A stretch of DNA of 64,000 nucleotides from Erythrobacter sp. YJ-T3-07 (GCF_015999305.1 NZ_JAEAGP010000001.1:1054001-1118000), one strand, 5' to 3'; shown: positions 17,730 to 26,851, counted from the stretch's first letter. Numbers and translations: made by a program. Notes: a model not told the origin generated them from the letters alone.

Positions 17730-19463
17730 ATGGCCGAGGCAAAGGCTGACAAGGCGAAGAAGCCGGGCTGGGGAACGCTGGCGCGATCGCTGCGCAATCC
17801 CAAGAGCGGTTATATGGCGCTGTTCGGCTTTGCGAGCGGCCTGCCCTTCGCCCTGTTCCTCGGCACGCTTTACGCCTGGCTGAGCGAAGCCGAGGTGGAA
17901 CTGGAGACGATGGGCGTCTTCTCGCTCATCGGGCTTGCCTACGCGTTCCAGTTCCTGTGGTCTCCGCTGATCGACAAGGTTTCGATCCCCGGCTTCCGCA
18001 AGCTGGGCCGGCGAAAGCAGTGGATCGTGCCGGCGCAGATCCTGCTCGGCGTCATCCTCATCGCGCTTAGCCTGTCCAACCCGACCAACGAGGCGATCGG
18101 CTGGTTCAGCCTGCTCGCCGGGATCGGCGCACTGGCCAGCGCGACGCAGGACATCGCGATCAATGCCTGGCGCATCGACGTCGCGGACGAAGAGGCGACG
18201 ATCGACATCCTCTCGACCGTCTATCAGATGGGCTACCGCCTCGCGGCGCTGGTGGGCGGCGCACTGGGCCTGATCATCGCCGCGCGGATCGGCTGGCCGC
18301 AGACCTACCTCATGATGGGCGCGATTCTGCTGGTGATCGGGATCGCAGGCCTGTTCGCGCCCGACAGCAAGGCGGGCGAGAATGTCGACGGCACGATCGA
18401 CGACGAACTGCTGCTCAGCCTGCGCCGCAAGGGCGAACTGAAGCCCTCGGTCCGCGCCAAGGCCCTTGGCGCGGTGGGCCTGCTGTGGGCGGTCGCCATC
18501 GGCACCGTGCTGACCTTCATGTACATGTCGCTCGCATTCCCGCCGGAAGAGCGGCCCAATCCGACCGAATTCACGCTCAACTACGGCCCGTGGATCATCG
18601 TCGCCACGGTCGTCATCCCCGCGCTGATCGCGGGCTGGCTCGCCTCCAAGAAGGAGCGGGCCCAGTACGTGATGACCGAGGACCTGCCCGAACACGCGGG
18701 CCAATCCTATGCGATGGACCACCTCTATCGCGCGCTCGTGATGCCGCTGGTCGAGTTCGTCGGGCGGATGGGCTGGTCGCTGGTGTTGATCCTCTCGCTG
18801 GTGCTGACCTACCGCATCTGCGACGCGATCTGGGGCACTTTCGCCTATCCGTTCTACCTTGGCGAGCTGCAGTACACGAACGACGAGGTCGCCTTCGCCT
18901 CCAAGTTCTTCGGCGTCTTCGCGATCATCGCCGGGCTGGCGATCGGCGGCTATCTGCTGACCGCGATCGGGCGCATGGCCACGCTGACCTTCGGTGCGCT
19001 GATCGCCGCGCTGACCAATCTGCTCTATGCCGACATGGCGGCGGGTGGGGCCAACATGCAGGCGGCGAGCGACGCGATCGGCTTTTCCGCGCTGATCGGC
19101 TTCCTGGCACCCTTCGGATCGGAGGCGCTGCCACGTCTTGCTTTCACGATCATGTGGGAGAACCTTGCGATCGGGATCGCGGGGGCCGCCTATGTCGCGT
19201 GGCTGAGCTCGATCGTGTCCAAGAAGTACTCGGCGGTTCAGTACGCACTCCTGTCCTCGCTGACTCTGCTGGTGGGCACGCTGGGGCGCGGTGCGCTGGG
19301 CGAGATGATCGAGAAGCAGGGCTATTACGACGTGTTCATCCTGACGACGCTGATCGGGATGCTGGCGGTGGTGCTGTGCGTGTTGGAATGGATCCGCGTG
19401 GTCCGTTCGGGCCGCTCTCAGAATGCGCCGCCGCCCGGATCGGAAGCGGTCGCGGCACAGTAG
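17730..19463 (+). CDS. AmpG-like muropeptide MFS permease
   Basis: 577 residues, about 12 or more membrane segments. The early segment YMALFGFASGLPFALFLGTLYAWLSE, followed by IGLAYAFQFLWSPLIDKV and RRKQWIVPAQILL, is characteristic of the AmpG family, which imports anhydro-muropeptides for peptidoglycan recycling. ATQDIAINAWRIDV matches the AmpG DxAxDAxR segment. The protein is longer than E. coli AmpG (491), with an extra loop around ~225-340. ATG at 17730 is chosen over GTG at 17724 because of GGGAAGGG upstream. It converges with folC. Confidence 0.88.
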   Translation: MAEAKADKAKKPGWGTLARSLRNPKSGYMALFGFASGLPFALFLGTLYAWLSEAEVELETMGVFSLIGLAYAFQFLWSPLIDKVSIPGFRKLGRRKQWIVPAQILLGVILIALSLSNPTNEAIGWFSLLAGIGALASATQDIAINAWRIDVADEEATIDILSTVYQMGYRLAALVGGALGLIIAARIGWPQTYLMMGAILLVIGIAGLFAPDSKAGENVDGTIDDELLLSLRRKGELKPSVRAKALGAVGLLWAVAIGTVLTFMYMSLAFPPEERPNPTEFTLNYGPWIIVATVVIPALIAGWLASKKERAQYVMTEDLPEHAGQSYAMDHLYRALVMPLVEFVGRMGWSLVLILSLVLTYRICDAIWGTFAYPFYLGELQYTNDEVAFASKFFGVFAIIAGLAIGGYLLTAIGRMATLTFGALIAALTNLLYADMAAGGANMQAASDAIGFSALIGFLAPFGSEALPRLAFTIMWENLAIGIAGAAYVAWLSSIVSKKYSAVQYALLSSLTLLVGTLGRGALGEMIEKQGYYDVFILTTLIGMLAVVLCVLEWIRVVRSGRSQNAPPPGSEAVAAQ

Positions 19464-20759
19464 TCAGTCGGGCAGCGCGCCGCTCAGCCGCAGCACATCG
19501 CCCGCGAGGTAGAGCGAGCCTGCGATCAGCACGGGCAGGCCATCGTCGGGCAGGGCGCGCAGCGCCTCGGGCACATCCGCCGCCTCGCGCACGTTTTCTC
19601 CGAACATGCTCGCGGGGTGATACTCGTGCCCCGGCACGGGCACGGCGGTGATGCTGGCGATGGCGTCCGCCAGCGGATCGACCAGCGCGCGGTGATCCTT
19701 GTTGGCGAGCATGCCGAGGATGAGGTGGAAGCGCTCACCCGTAAAGTGCCGCGCCAAGGCCTCGCCCGCGCTGGGATTGTGGCCGCCATCGACCCACACG
19801 ATCCGCTCGCCCGTCAGCGGCGAGGCGGGCAGGCGTTGAAGCCGCGCGGGCCAGTTCACGTTTCGCAGCCCTTGCGCCATCGCATCGCGCGACACGCTCA
19901 CCCGGTCCTGATGGCGCAGCATCGCGATCGCGAGCGCGGCGTTCTCCGCCTGATGCGCGCCGGGCAGGGCGGGCAGGGGCAGCGCGAGTTCGCCCAGCGC
20001 ATCGACGTAGTGCAGGCCCGTCTCGGTGACGCTGGAATGCCATTCGCGGCCGCGCATCGTCAGCAGTGCCTCGCGCACGATCGCCGCATGCTCCACCTCC
20101 AGCGTCACGCCTTCGGGGTATGACAGCGTGACCAGCGGCACGCCGGGCTTTCCGATTCCGGCCTTCTCGAACCCGATGCGGGCCAGCGGTTCGGCCGGCA
20201 CGTTGTCCTCCGGCGCGAGGAGGAAGCGTTCATGGTCCAGCCCCAGCGCGGCGATCCCGCACGCGGCCAGCACGTGCGCGCCCAGAACGTTGGTCGCATC
20301 GAAGCGCCCGCCAAGGCCGACCTCGATCACGCAGGCATCGGCGGGCTCGCGCGCGAAGGCGAGGAAGGTGGCGGCGATGGTGACTTCGAAGAAGCTGGGG
20401 TTCAGATCTTCGCCCGCATCCAGCACTTCGGCCAGCAGCGCGGCGAGTTGCGCGTCCCCGATCAGCGTGCCCGCGATCCGGATCCGCTCGTTATAGCGCA
20501 CCAGATGCGGGCTGGTCGCGACATGGACCCGCTTGCCATCCGCCTCCAGCATCGCGCGCAGGATGGCGCAGGTCGATCCCTTGCCGTTGGTGCCTGCGAC
20601 ATGGAACACCGGCGGCAGGCGGTCCTGAGGATCGCCCAGTCGGGCCAGCAGAGCGCGGATCGTCTCCAGCCCCAGCCTACCATCGGGCACCGACAGCGCG
20701 CCCAGCCGGTCGAGCTGGGCCTGCACGGCGGGACTGTCGGAGCGGGCGAAGTCCTTCAT
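19464..20759 (-). CDS. folC: Dihydrofolate synthase / folylpolyglutamate synthase
   Basis: 431 residues. The ATP-binding HVAGTNGKGSTCAIL (~45-59), SPHLVRYNERI, EVGLGGRFDATNV and WVDGGHNPSAGEAL motifs identify FolC. It joins glutamate to dihydropteroate and extends the polyglutamate chain of folates. ATG at 20759 overlaps the stop of the upstream small membrane gene (ATGA), so translation is coupled. It is the last gene of the trpA-accD-folC series. An in-frame ATG at 20783 is possible but would overlap more. Confidence 0.95.
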   Translation of the reverse strand: MKDFARSDSPAVQAQLDRLGALSVPDGRLGLETIRALLARLGDPQDRLPPVFHVAGTNGKGSTCAILRAMLEADGKRVHVATSPHLVRYNERIRIAGTLIGDAQLAALLAEVLDAGEDLNPSFFEVTIAATFLAFAREPADACVIEVGLGGRFDATNVLGAHVLAACGIAALGLDHERFLLAPEDNVPAEPLARIGFEKAGIGKPGVPLVTLSYPEGVTLEVEHAAIVREALLTMRGREWHSSVTETGLHYVDALGELALPLPALPGAHQAENAALAIAMLRHQDRVSVSRDAMAQGLRNVNWPARLQRLPASPLTGERIVWVDGGHNPSAGEALARHFTGERFHLILGMLANKDHRALVDPLADAIASITAVPVPGHEYHPASMFGENVREAADVPEALRALPDDGLPVLIAGSLYLAGDVLRLSGALPD

Positions 20760-21052
20760 GCCTTTGGCCTCCACCAAGTCCATGCGATGAGGACGAAGCC
20801 TGACGCGAAGCACCCTATGGCAAGCCAACCGGCCCAGAAGGGCAACTCGGGCGCACACCAGTCGAAGCATGCGACGTTGGGACCACGAGCAGGAAGCTCC
20901 CCGCCCCAAGTCTCAACAAACCACTCCCAATGGCCGATTACCGCTGCATTCATCCAGTTAGCGGCGATAACGGACTGAAGAGTCGCCGCCATTGCGGCGA
21001 ACGCGAACAGCAGCAGCGCTAGCGCCAGCCGTCTGTCGCGCCTGGGCTTCAT
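20756..21052 (-). CDS. Small membrane protein between accD and folC
   Basis: 98 residues with two hydrophobic segments (LALALLLFAFAAMAATLQSVIA at ~9-30 and FWAGWLAIGCFASGFVLIAW at ~72-91) flanking a Trp-rich loop with two Cys (VACFDWCAPE). The stop overlaps folC's ATG by 4 nt. It sits in the accD-folC junction that I expect to be contiguous in many Alphaproteobacteria. No family recognised. Confidence 0.7.
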   Translation of the reverse strand: MKPRRDRRLALALLLFAFAAMAATLQSVIAANWMNAAVIGHWEWFVETWGGELPARGPNVACFDWCAPELPFWAGWLAIGCFASGFVLIAWTWWRPKA

Positions 21053-21074
21053 TCGTCGTCGGCCGTCCGAGTGT

Positions 21075-21923
21075 TCACGCAGCCTTCGATCCGCGCATAT
21101 AGCGCAGGATCATCGCCAGCTCGGCCTTGAGGTCGTGCCGGTGCACCACGCGGTCGACCATGCCGTGTTCGTGCAGGTATTCGGCGCGCTGGAAGCCTTC
21201 GGGCAGCTGTTCGCGGATCGTCTCCTGAATCACGCGCTGGCCTGCAAAGCCGATCAGTGCGCCCGGCTCCGCGATCTGCACATCGCCGAGCATCGCGTAG
21301 CTGGCGGTGACGCCGCCAGTGGTCGGGTCGGTCAGCAGCACGATATAGGGCAGGGCCGCCGCGCGCAGCTTGCGCACCATCACGGTCGCCTTGGGCATCT
21401 GCATCAGGCTGAGAATGCCTTCCTGCATGCGCGCGCCGCCCGCCGCCGTGACGACGACATAGCCGCACTTGCGCCGCAGCGCTTCGGCCGCGCCATCGCA
21501 GAAGGCCTGGCCCACCGCCATGCCCATCGAACCGCCCATGAAGTGGAAGTCCTGCACGCCCACGACCGCAGGCTGGCCGTCGATCGCCCCGCTGGCGACG
21601 GTGAAGGCATCGCGGTGCGGATTGCTGGCGCGCGCGGCCCTCAGCCGGTCGGTATAGCGCTTGGAATCGCGGAACTTGAGCGGGTCTTCCTTGACCTCGG
21701 GCTGGGGCAGCAGCGTGAAGCCCTCGTCCATCAGCATCGCGATGCGCGTGTCGGCACCGATCCGCCCGTGGTGCTCGCACCGCGGGCAGACGTAGAGATT
21801 GTCGGCATAGTCGCTTGCGAAGATCATCTCTCCGCAGCCCTTGCACTTGATCCACAACGTTTCGTCGGTGGAGCGCTTTGCCACGAAGGGCAGCGAATTG
21901 CGGACACGATTGAACCAGCTCAT
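21075..21923 (-). CDS. accD: Acetyl-CoA carboxylase carboxyltransferase subunit beta
   Basis: 282 residues. The N-terminal Cys4 zinc ribbon ([12 protein letters not shown]...[10 protein letters not shown], ~26-52) precedes the crotonase-fold carboxyltransferase domain with [11 protein letters not shown] and [15 protein letters not shown]. With AccA it transfers the carboxyl group from biotin to acetyl-CoA, the first step of fatty-acid synthesis. The ATG overlaps the trpA stop codon (ATGA), the usual alphaproteobacterial trpA-accD coupling. Confidence 0.97.
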   Translation of the reverse strand: MSWFNRVRNSLPFVAKRSTDETLWIKCKGCGEMIFASDYADNLYVCPRCEHHGRIGADTRIAMLMDEGFTLLPQPEVKEDPLKFRDSKRYTDRLRAARASNPHRDAFTVASGAIDGQPAVVGVQDFHFMGGSMGMAVGQAFCDGAAEALRRKCGYVVVTAAGGARMQEGILSLMQMPKATVMVRKLRAAALPYIVLLTDPTTGGVTASYAMLGDVQIAEPGALIGFAGQRVIQETIREQLPEGFQRAEYLHEHGMVDRVVHRHDLKAELAMILRYMRGSKAA

Positions 21924-22735
21924 GCGCCAGACTCCTTTTGGGGCGTCCTTTCCGCAGAATGGACCGCCTTGGCAAGCCTTGCGGTGAGATCGCGCAGGTG
22001 GGCGGGTGCATCCGCGCCGTGTTCGGCGACCAGATCGACCAACGCGGAACCGACGACGACGCCATCGGCAATCTTCGCGATCGCCCCGGCCTGTTCGGGC
22101 GTGCGCACGCCGAAGCCGACCGCGACGGGCAGGTCGGTCGCGGCCTTCAGCCGCTTCACCGCCGCATCGATCGAGTCCTGCGCGGCGCTCTGCTTGCCGG
22201 TGATCCCGGCGACGGAGACGTAGTAGAGGAAGCCTTCGCTCCCCTCGATCACGGTCGGCAGGCGGAAATCGTCGGTGGTCGGCGTGGCGAGCCGGATCGG
22301 GGCTATGCCCCGTTCGCGCAATGCCGGGCCGAGCGCGGAGTCCTCTTCGGGCGGGATGTCGACGCAGATCACCCCGTCCACGCCCGCGCCTGCTGCCTCT
22401 TGCGCGAACCATTCAGGCCCGCGCCGGACCATCGGGTTGGCATAGCCCATCAGCACCAGCGGCACGTCCGGGTGACGTTCGCGGAACTCGTTGGCGATCA
22501 TCAGCACGTCTTGCGTGGTGGTGCCCGCCTTCAATGCGCGGATATTCGCCGCCTGGATCGCCGGCCCATCCGCCATCGGATCGGTGAAGGGCATCCCCAG
22601 CTCGATCACATCCGCGCCGCCTTCGACCAGCGCATCGAGATTGGCGGCAGTATCGCCATCGCCCGCGGTGACGAAGCAGACGAGCGCGGGGTGCGGCTTG
22701 GCAAAAGCAGTAGCGATTCGGTTTGCGTTGTTCAC
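21920..22735 (-). CDS. trpA: Tryptophan synthase alpha chain
   Basis: 271 residues. The catalytic Glu is in [16 protein letters not shown] and the catalytic Asp in [22 protein letters not shown] and [10 protein letters not shown] are also conserved. It cleaves indole-3-glycerol phosphate and passes indole to TrpB. GTG at 22735 is preferred because AAAGGA lies 6 nt upstream and the protein then starts [10 protein letters not shown] as in relatives; an upstream in-frame start at 22774 is the alternative. trpB, normally adjacent, is 1.4 kb upstream. Confidence 0.96.
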   Translation of the reverse strand: MNNANRIATAFAKPHPALVCFVTAGDGDTAANLDALVEGGADVIELGMPFTDPMADGPAIQAANIRALKAGTTTQDVLMIANEFRERHPDVPLVLMGYANPMVRRGPEWFAQEAAGAGVDGVICVDIPPEEDSALGPALRERGIAPIRLATPTTDDFRLPTVIEGSEGFLYYVSVAGITGKQSAAQDSIDAAVKRLKAATDLPVAVGFGVRTPEQAGAIAKIADGVVVGSALVDLVAEHGADAPAHLRDLTARLAKAVHSAERTPQKESGA

Positions 22736-22905
22736 CTGGGGTCCTTTGGAGCTGAACGCTGACACACCTGACACAGTGTCTTAGGGTCAAAAAATCTGCT
22801 GTCCGCGCGCATGGCAAAGAACGGCTGGGTGGGGAAGGGCGCTGAGCGGGTCATGCGGCGATTATGCCCGTGGGGAGGGGGTGTAGGACAGGGTTTCTCG
22901 TATTC

Positions 22906-22990
22906 GTCACCCCGGACTTGATCCGGGGTCCCGCTGCCTTGAGTGGCGCGCTCCGGAAGAAGCGGGATTCCGGATCAAGTCCGGGATGAC
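22906..22990. repeat. 85-bp inverted-repeat element (CCCGGACTTGATCCGGG type)
   Basis: Left arm 22906-22935 and right arm 22961-22990 are reverse complements at 27 of 30 positions, separated by 25 nt. Each arm contains an inner palindrome CCGGACTTGATCCGG. It lies in the trpA upstream region and differs in sequence from the TTGGGGAGGGG repeats elsewhere. From memory, similar GTCATCCCGGACTTGATCCGGG repeats are common intergenic elements in sphingomonads. Confidence 0.85.
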
Positions 22991-23029
22991 GATTGTGGTT
23001 GGGGGTCGACCCAGGTTTCGTCTTCCGAG

Positions 23030-23479
23030 TTATGACCCGTCATCCTCCGCACACACCACGCGCGCCGGCGTCCAGCCCTTGCGTCGCCGTGCGAGCCGAT
23101 CCTCGGTCTCTTCTCCATCGAAGGAGGCGGGGCTGGCGGGGGCGAAATCGCTCAGGCGGTCCATCGTGTTGATGTTGACGACGCCCAGCAGCCGGTCGTC
23201 GACCATTCCCACCGCGACGCAGGGCACGCCGCAATGCGCGCAGATGATGAAGTCGGTAATGCCCAGCCCGAAGCGGTAGTGGCGAATGTCATCGGATTCG
23301 CGATGCGACAGGACCAGTTCGCCCTGAGGATCGCTGGTCCACGCCGCGCCATGCTTGGTGCAGAAAGAGCAGCCGCAAGCACGCGCCACCGGGAGCGTTG
23401 GCGATTGGGTGCGCAGTTCGACCGACACCCTGCCGCAATGGCACGAGCCGTGGAGCGAGAGGGGTTCGAACGAGTTCAT
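23030..23479 (-). CDS. GFA family (glutathione-dependent formaldehyde-activating-like) protein
   Basis: 149 residues. The zinc-binding Cys pattern of the GFA fold is present: GSCHCGRV at ~11-18, ACGCSFCTKHGA at ~34-45 and CAHCGVP at ~80. Gfa of Paracoccus was proposed to help form S-hydroxymethylglutathione, but most relatives are uncharacterised. Its ATG overlaps the stop of the DUF559 gene (ATGA), and the short leader consists largely of a palindromic repeat. It is part of the insert between trpB and trpA. Confidence 0.88.
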   Translation of the reverse strand: MNSFEPLSLHGSCHCGRVSVELRTQSPTLPVARACGCSFCTKHGAAWTSDPQGELVLSHRESDDIRHYRFGLGITDFIICAHCGVPCVAVGMVDDRLLGVVNINTMDRLSDFAPASPASFDGEETEDRLARRRKGWTPARVVCAEDDGS

Positions 23480-23871
23480 CGTGTAGCCCCCTCACCTTCA
23501 GGGGAGGGGGTTGGGGGAGGGGCCTCGCGCAACATCTCTACAATCGCGCCCAGCCGTTGCAGCGCACCGTCCATGTTCTCCATCACCTCCGCATTTGTGA
23601 AGCGAACCACACGGTACCCGCGTTCCTCCAGACACCGTGTCCGCCCTGCATCATAGTCCAGCTGGCCCGCATGCGTATCGCCATCCAGCTCGATCACCAG
23701 CTTCGGATCGTTCGCAGCAAAGTCCGCGATGTATCGCCCGATCACCTTCTGCCGCCGAAACTTGATCCCGTTGAAGCGCCCGGCGCGCAGTTCGAGCCAT
23801 AGCCGCGTCTCCGGCTCGGTCATGCCCTTGCGCATGTCGCGGGCGCGGCGAGTCAGTTCGGCGTCGCGCAA
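23476..23871 (-). CDS. DUF559 endonuclease-domain protein with repeat-encoded C-terminus
   Basis: 131 residues. The DUF559/Vsr-like PD-(D/E)XK fold is visible: MTEPETRLWLELR, FRRQKVIGRYIADF (Asp50), LVIELDGDTH (Glu61, Asp63) and RGYRVVRFTNAEVM. Residues ~117-131 (PPPTPSPEGEG...) are encoded by a palindromic repeat at 23486-23524. The TTG start at 23869-23871 is preceded 7 nt upstream by GGAG that belongs to a second repeat at 23874-23912, so repeats supply both the ribosome-binding site and the tail. An alternative ATG start lies at residue 13 or 16. Biochemical function of the family is not established; see findings. Confidence 0.85.
   Translation of the reverse strand: MRDAELTRRARDMRKGMTEPETRLWLELRAGRFNGIKFRRQKVIGRYIADFAANDPKLVIELDGDTHAGQLDYDAGRTRCLEERGYRVVRFTNAEVMENMDGALQRLGAIVEMLREAPPPTPSPEGEGATR
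23486..23524. repeat. Palindromic repeat (TTGGGGAGGGG family), copy 1
   Basis: An imperfect hairpin, CCCCTCACC-TTCA-GGGGAGGGG, followed by GTTGGGGGAGGGG. It lies inside the 3' end of the DUF559 gene and directly upstream of the GFA start. Its orientation is opposite to copy 2, so the two bracket the DUF559 gene. Confidence 0.85.
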
Positions 23872-23873
23872 GG

Positions 23874-23912
23874 CCCCTCTCCCAACCCTCTCCCCTGAAG
23901 GGGAGAGGGCTT
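23874..23912. repeat. Palindromic repeat (TTGGGGAGGGG family), copy 2
   Basis: The minus strand reads CCCTCTCCCC-TTCA-GGGGAGAGGG followed by TTGGGAGAGGGG: a 10-bp perfect stem with a 4-nt loop plus tail. The tail abuts the TTG start codon of the DUF559 gene and provides its Shine-Dalgarno-like GGAG. Confidence 0.85.
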
Positions 23913-23944
23913 TTGAGCTTTGGTGCGGGACGACCCTCGATCAG

Positions 23945-24157
23945 TCATGGGTACTTAGCCTTCACCCTGAAGATCATGTTCGCCAAGGACATGATCAGGG
24001 TGACGCCGACTGCCACAGCGAGGCAGTCTATCCAATCGACGGCTTCTTCGAACAGGAAGTCTGCTAGAGCCCTGACTCCGAAAATTCCCAGAAAATAGAG
24101 CGGTGCAAGGCGCAGAGCCTCTTCAAACCGCATCCGCCTTCTGGGCCTGGCACCCAT
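23945..24157 (-). CDS. Small membrane protein coupled to trpB
   Basis: 70 residues, [15 protein letters not shown] followed by two hydrophobic stretches (APLYFLGIFGVRALADFLF and WIDCLAVAVGVTLIMSLANMIF). The ATG at 24155-24157 overlaps the trpB stop by one base (TGATG), so it should be translated with trpB. The Arg-rich N-terminus suggests it faces the cytoplasm. No family recognised. It marks the start of the insert that separates trpB from trpA. Confidence 0.65.
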   Translation of the reverse strand: MGARPRRRMRFEEALRLAPLYFLGIFGVRALADFLFEEAVDWIDCLAVAVGVTLIMSLANMIFRVKAKYP

Positions 24158-25401
24158 CAAATCTCGACCCCCAGCTTCTCCGCCACGGTGAAGATATCCT
24201 TGTCCCCGCGCCCACACAAATTCGCGAGGATGATGCTATCCTTGTCCATCTCCTTCGCGCGCTTCGCCACTGCCGCGATGGCATGCGAAGGCTCCAGCGC
24301 GGGGATGATCCCCTCGGTCCGGCACAGCAGCTGGAACGCCTCCAGCGCCTCGTCGTCGGTGACGGCGGTGTATTCGACCCGGCCTATGTCCTTCAGCCAG
24401 GCGTGTTCCGGCCCGATGCCGGGATAGTCGAGGCCAGCCGAGATCGAGTGGCCTTCGGTGATCTGGCCGTCCTCGTCCTGCAGCAGGAAGGTCTTGTTGC
24501 CGTGGAGGATGCCGGGTGCGCCGCCGGTCAGGCTGGCGGCGTGCTGGTCGCCGTCCAATCCAAGCCCCGCCGCCTCGACGCCGAGCATCTTGACGTCGGG
24601 ATCGTCGAGGAAGGGGTGGAACAGGCCGAGCGCGTTGGAGCCGCCGCCGATGCACGCGACCAGCAGGTCGGGCAGGCGGCTGGTGCGCTGCTGGATCTGC
24701 GCGCGCGCTTCGGTGCCGATCACGCTCTGGAAGTCGCGGACCATCGCGGGGTAGGGGTGCGGGCCCGCGGCGGTCCCGATGATGTAGAACGTGTCGTCCA
24801 CATTCGCGACCCAGTCGCGCAGCGCCTCGTTCATCGCGTCTTTCAGCGTGCCGCGCCCGCTGGTGACGGGCACGATTTCCGCGCCGAGCAGCTTCATCCG
24901 GAACACGTTGGGCGACTGCCGCCGCACGTCCTCTGCACCCATGTACACGATGCAGGGCAGGCCGAAGCGCGCGCACACGGTGGCGGTGGCAACGCCGTGC
25001 TGGCCCGCGCCGGTCTCTGCGATGATGCGCGTCTTGCCCATCCGGATCGCGAGCAGGATCTGCCCGATGCAGTTGTTGATCTTGTGCGCGCCGGTGTGGT
25101 TGAGCTCGTCGCGCTTGAACCAGACCTGCGCACCGCCCAGCGCTTCGGTCAGGCGCTCTGCAAAGTAGAGCGGGCTGGGGCGGCCGACATAGTGCTCCAG
25201 CAGATCCTCGAACTGGTCGGTGAAGGCCGGGTCTTTCTTCGCCTCGTCATAGGCCTGCTCCAGCGCGAGGATGTTCGGCATCAGCGTTTCGGCGACGTAG
25301 CGCCCGCCGAAGTCGCCGAAATGGCCGCGGTCATCCGGCTGCTGGCGGAAGCTGTTGGGGGTGTCGGCGGTGTCGCCCGGGCTGGTCTGGGGTGTGCGCA
25401 T
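24157..25401 (-). CDS. trpB: Tryptophan synthase beta chain
   Basis: 414 residues from [12 protein letters not shown] enzyme landmarks are [16 protein letters not shown], the PLP-lysine segment [21 protein letters not shown], the phosphate-binding [10 protein letters not shown] and the C-terminal LCGRGDKD. It condenses indole with serine to give tryptophan, in complex with TrpA. In-frame codons upstream (to 25488) are not conserved in the family. The next gene downstream is a coupled small membrane protein rather than trpA. Confidence 0.97.
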   Translation of the reverse strand: MRTPQTSPGDTADTPNSFRQQPDDRGHFGDFGGRYVAETLMPNILALEQAYDEAKKDPAFTDQFEDLLEHYVGRPSPLYFAERLTEALGGAQVWFKRDELNHTGAHKINNCIGQILLAIRMGKTRIIAETGAGQHGVATATVCARFGLPCIVYMGAEDVRRQSPNVFRMKLLGAEIVPVTSGRGTLKDAMNEALRDWVANVDDTFYIIGTAAGPHPYPAMVRDFQSVIGTEARAQIQQRTSRLPDLLVACIGGGSNALGLFHPFLDDPDVKMLGVEAAGLGLDGDQHAASLTGGAPGILHGNKTFLLQDEDGQITEGHSISAGLDYPGIGPEHAWLKDIGRVEYTAVTDDEALEAFQLLCRTEGIIPALEPSHAIAAVAKRAKEMDKDSIILANLCGRGDKDIFTVAEKLGVEI

Positions 25402-25605
25402 AGGCTTGAGCGATTGGCAGAGCCGCAAAATCATGTCCACCGGTTTGCGTAGGTAGCCCGAGCCAGTCGCCACGTCCGCGCTGCCCAAAAAACTGGGCCC
25501 CCAGGGAATCGGGCGCGGCGCGTCCCTCTATGATGGAAGCCTTATGGGTCTGGTTCGGGCCGGCGCTCCGGCGAGTGCGCGGTGGCCCATTGATGGGATG
25601 TTTCG

Positions 25606-26070
25606 ATGATTAAACCTGTTGTGTTTTCCGCTCTCCTGATCGCTCTTCCGGCGGCTCCGGCCTTGGCCGAAGAAGCAGCGGGCGGCCCGCGTGCGGAAGT
25701 TCGCGGCGGCGTCGCGTGGTCGGAAGGGGAGACCGATCCGGTGCTCGGCATTGCGGCGGGCTATGATTTCGACCTGAGCGAGACGGTATTCCTCGGCGGC
25801 GAGGTGTCGGGCGAGAAGATCCTTGCCGAAGACACCTATGTGGAACTCGCGCTGACCGGCCGCCTCGGCACCAAGGTGAGCGAGAAGGGCAGCGTCTTCC
25901 TCGCGGGCGGCTACACCTTCACCCACCACGGCGACGGGCCGCATGTGGGCGTCGGCTACGAGCACCACCTCGGCCACAGCGGCACCTATATCGCCGCCGA
26001 ATACCGCCACGTGTTCGTGGACCATCACGAGGCCAACGCCGTCACCATCGGCATCGGCACCTTCTTCTAA
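25606..26070 (+). CDS. Outer-membrane beta-barrel-like protein
   Basis: 154 residues. The signal peptide MIKPVVFSALLIALPAAPALA is followed by alternating strands with conserved Gly and aromatic residues (EVRGGVAWSEGE, LGIAAGYDFDLS, TVFLGGEVSG, SVFLAGGYTF, HVGVGYEHHLG, TYIAAEYRHVF), ending in Phe (GIGTFF). This is the pattern of a small 8-stranded OmpA/OmpW-like barrel with the terminal Phe needed for Bam assembly. It lies on the opposite strand between trpF and trpB. Confidence 0.8.
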   Translation: MIKPVVFSALLIALPAAPALAEEAAGGPRAEVRGGVAWSEGETDPVLGIAAGYDFDLSETVFLGGEVSGEKILAEDTYVELALTGRLGTKVSEKGSVFLAGGYTFTHHGDGPHVGVGYEHHLGHSGTYIAAEYRHVFVDHHEANAVTIGIGTFF

Positions 26071-26121
26071 CCGTCGTTTCGGTTGCCGGGCCGGGGCGCA
26101 TTGCCGCTCCGGCGCCAGCAC

Positions 26122-26766
26122 TCAGCGGTTCGCGTCCGCAGCGCGCACCGCGTCGCAAAAGGCGCGGATCAGGGCGGGGTCCTTCACGCCCGGCGCACTT
26201 TCCACACCGCTCGAGACATCGACCAGCGGAGCGCGGGTGCGGCGGATCGCCGCAGCGACATTCGAAGGCGTCAATCCGCCCGCGAGCCCCCAGGGCATTC
26301 CGATATCGACCTCGTCGAGCAGCGCCCAGTCGAAGCTCTCGCCATTGCCGCCGGGCAGCAATGCGGGCGGCGCATCAAACAGCAGGCGGTCCGCGCAGCC
26401 CTTGTAGGTCGTCGCCCGGTCCAGCGCGGAGGCATCGCCCAGGCCGATGGCCTTCCATGTCTCGACATCGAATTGCGCGCCCGTCACTGCGAGCGCTTCG
26501 GGCGCTTCGCGGCCGTGGAACTGGATGATATCGGGCCGGACCTTCCCGACGATCGCGCCAAGCAGCGCTTCGTCGGGGTCGACCACCAGCACCACCGTGG
26601 AGACATGATCGGGCACGCGCGCGCGAAGCTCGGCTGCGGTTTCCAGACTCACATGGCGCGGGCTCTTTGCGAAGTGGACCAGGCCGACATGGCTCGCACC
26701 TGCGTCCACTGCCGCATCGAGCGTTTCGGGCGTCGAGAGGCCGCAAATCTTGATCCGGGTGGGCAT
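26122..26766 (-). CDS. trpF: Phosphoribosylanthranilate isomerase
   Basis: 214 residues. The catalytic Cys is in RIKICGLSTPE at ~4-13 and the catalytic Asp in LLFDAPPALLPGG; IIQFHGREAPE and the phosphate-binding GLAGGLTPSNV and VDVSSGVESAPGVKD are also clear. It converts PRA to CdRP in tryptophan synthesis. It is monocistronic here because trpB is separated by a convergent outer-membrane gene. Confidence 0.96.
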   Translation of the reverse strand: MPTRIKICGLSTPETLDAAVDAGASHVGLVHFAKSPRHVSLETAAELRARVPDHVSTVVLVVDPDEALLGAIVGKVRPDIIQFHGREAPEALAVTGAQFDVETWKAIGLGDASALDRATTYKGCADRLLFDAPPALLPGGNGESFDWALLDEVDIGMPWGLAGGLTPSNVAAAIRRTRAPLVDVSSGVESAPGVKDPALIRAFCDAVRAADANR

Positions 26767-26851
26767 GTGTGCGCTCTTATAGCTTGGCCTTGCCGAGGCA
26801 AATGCTACTCGCCCGGCAATCGCACGGGGCTGACGAGAGGGGGGGACGGCA

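Noticed and set aside
23484..23912. CRISPR-like spacing of repeats around the DUF559 gene
   Set aside because: Only two copies in inverted orientation with a gene between them; no regular spacers.
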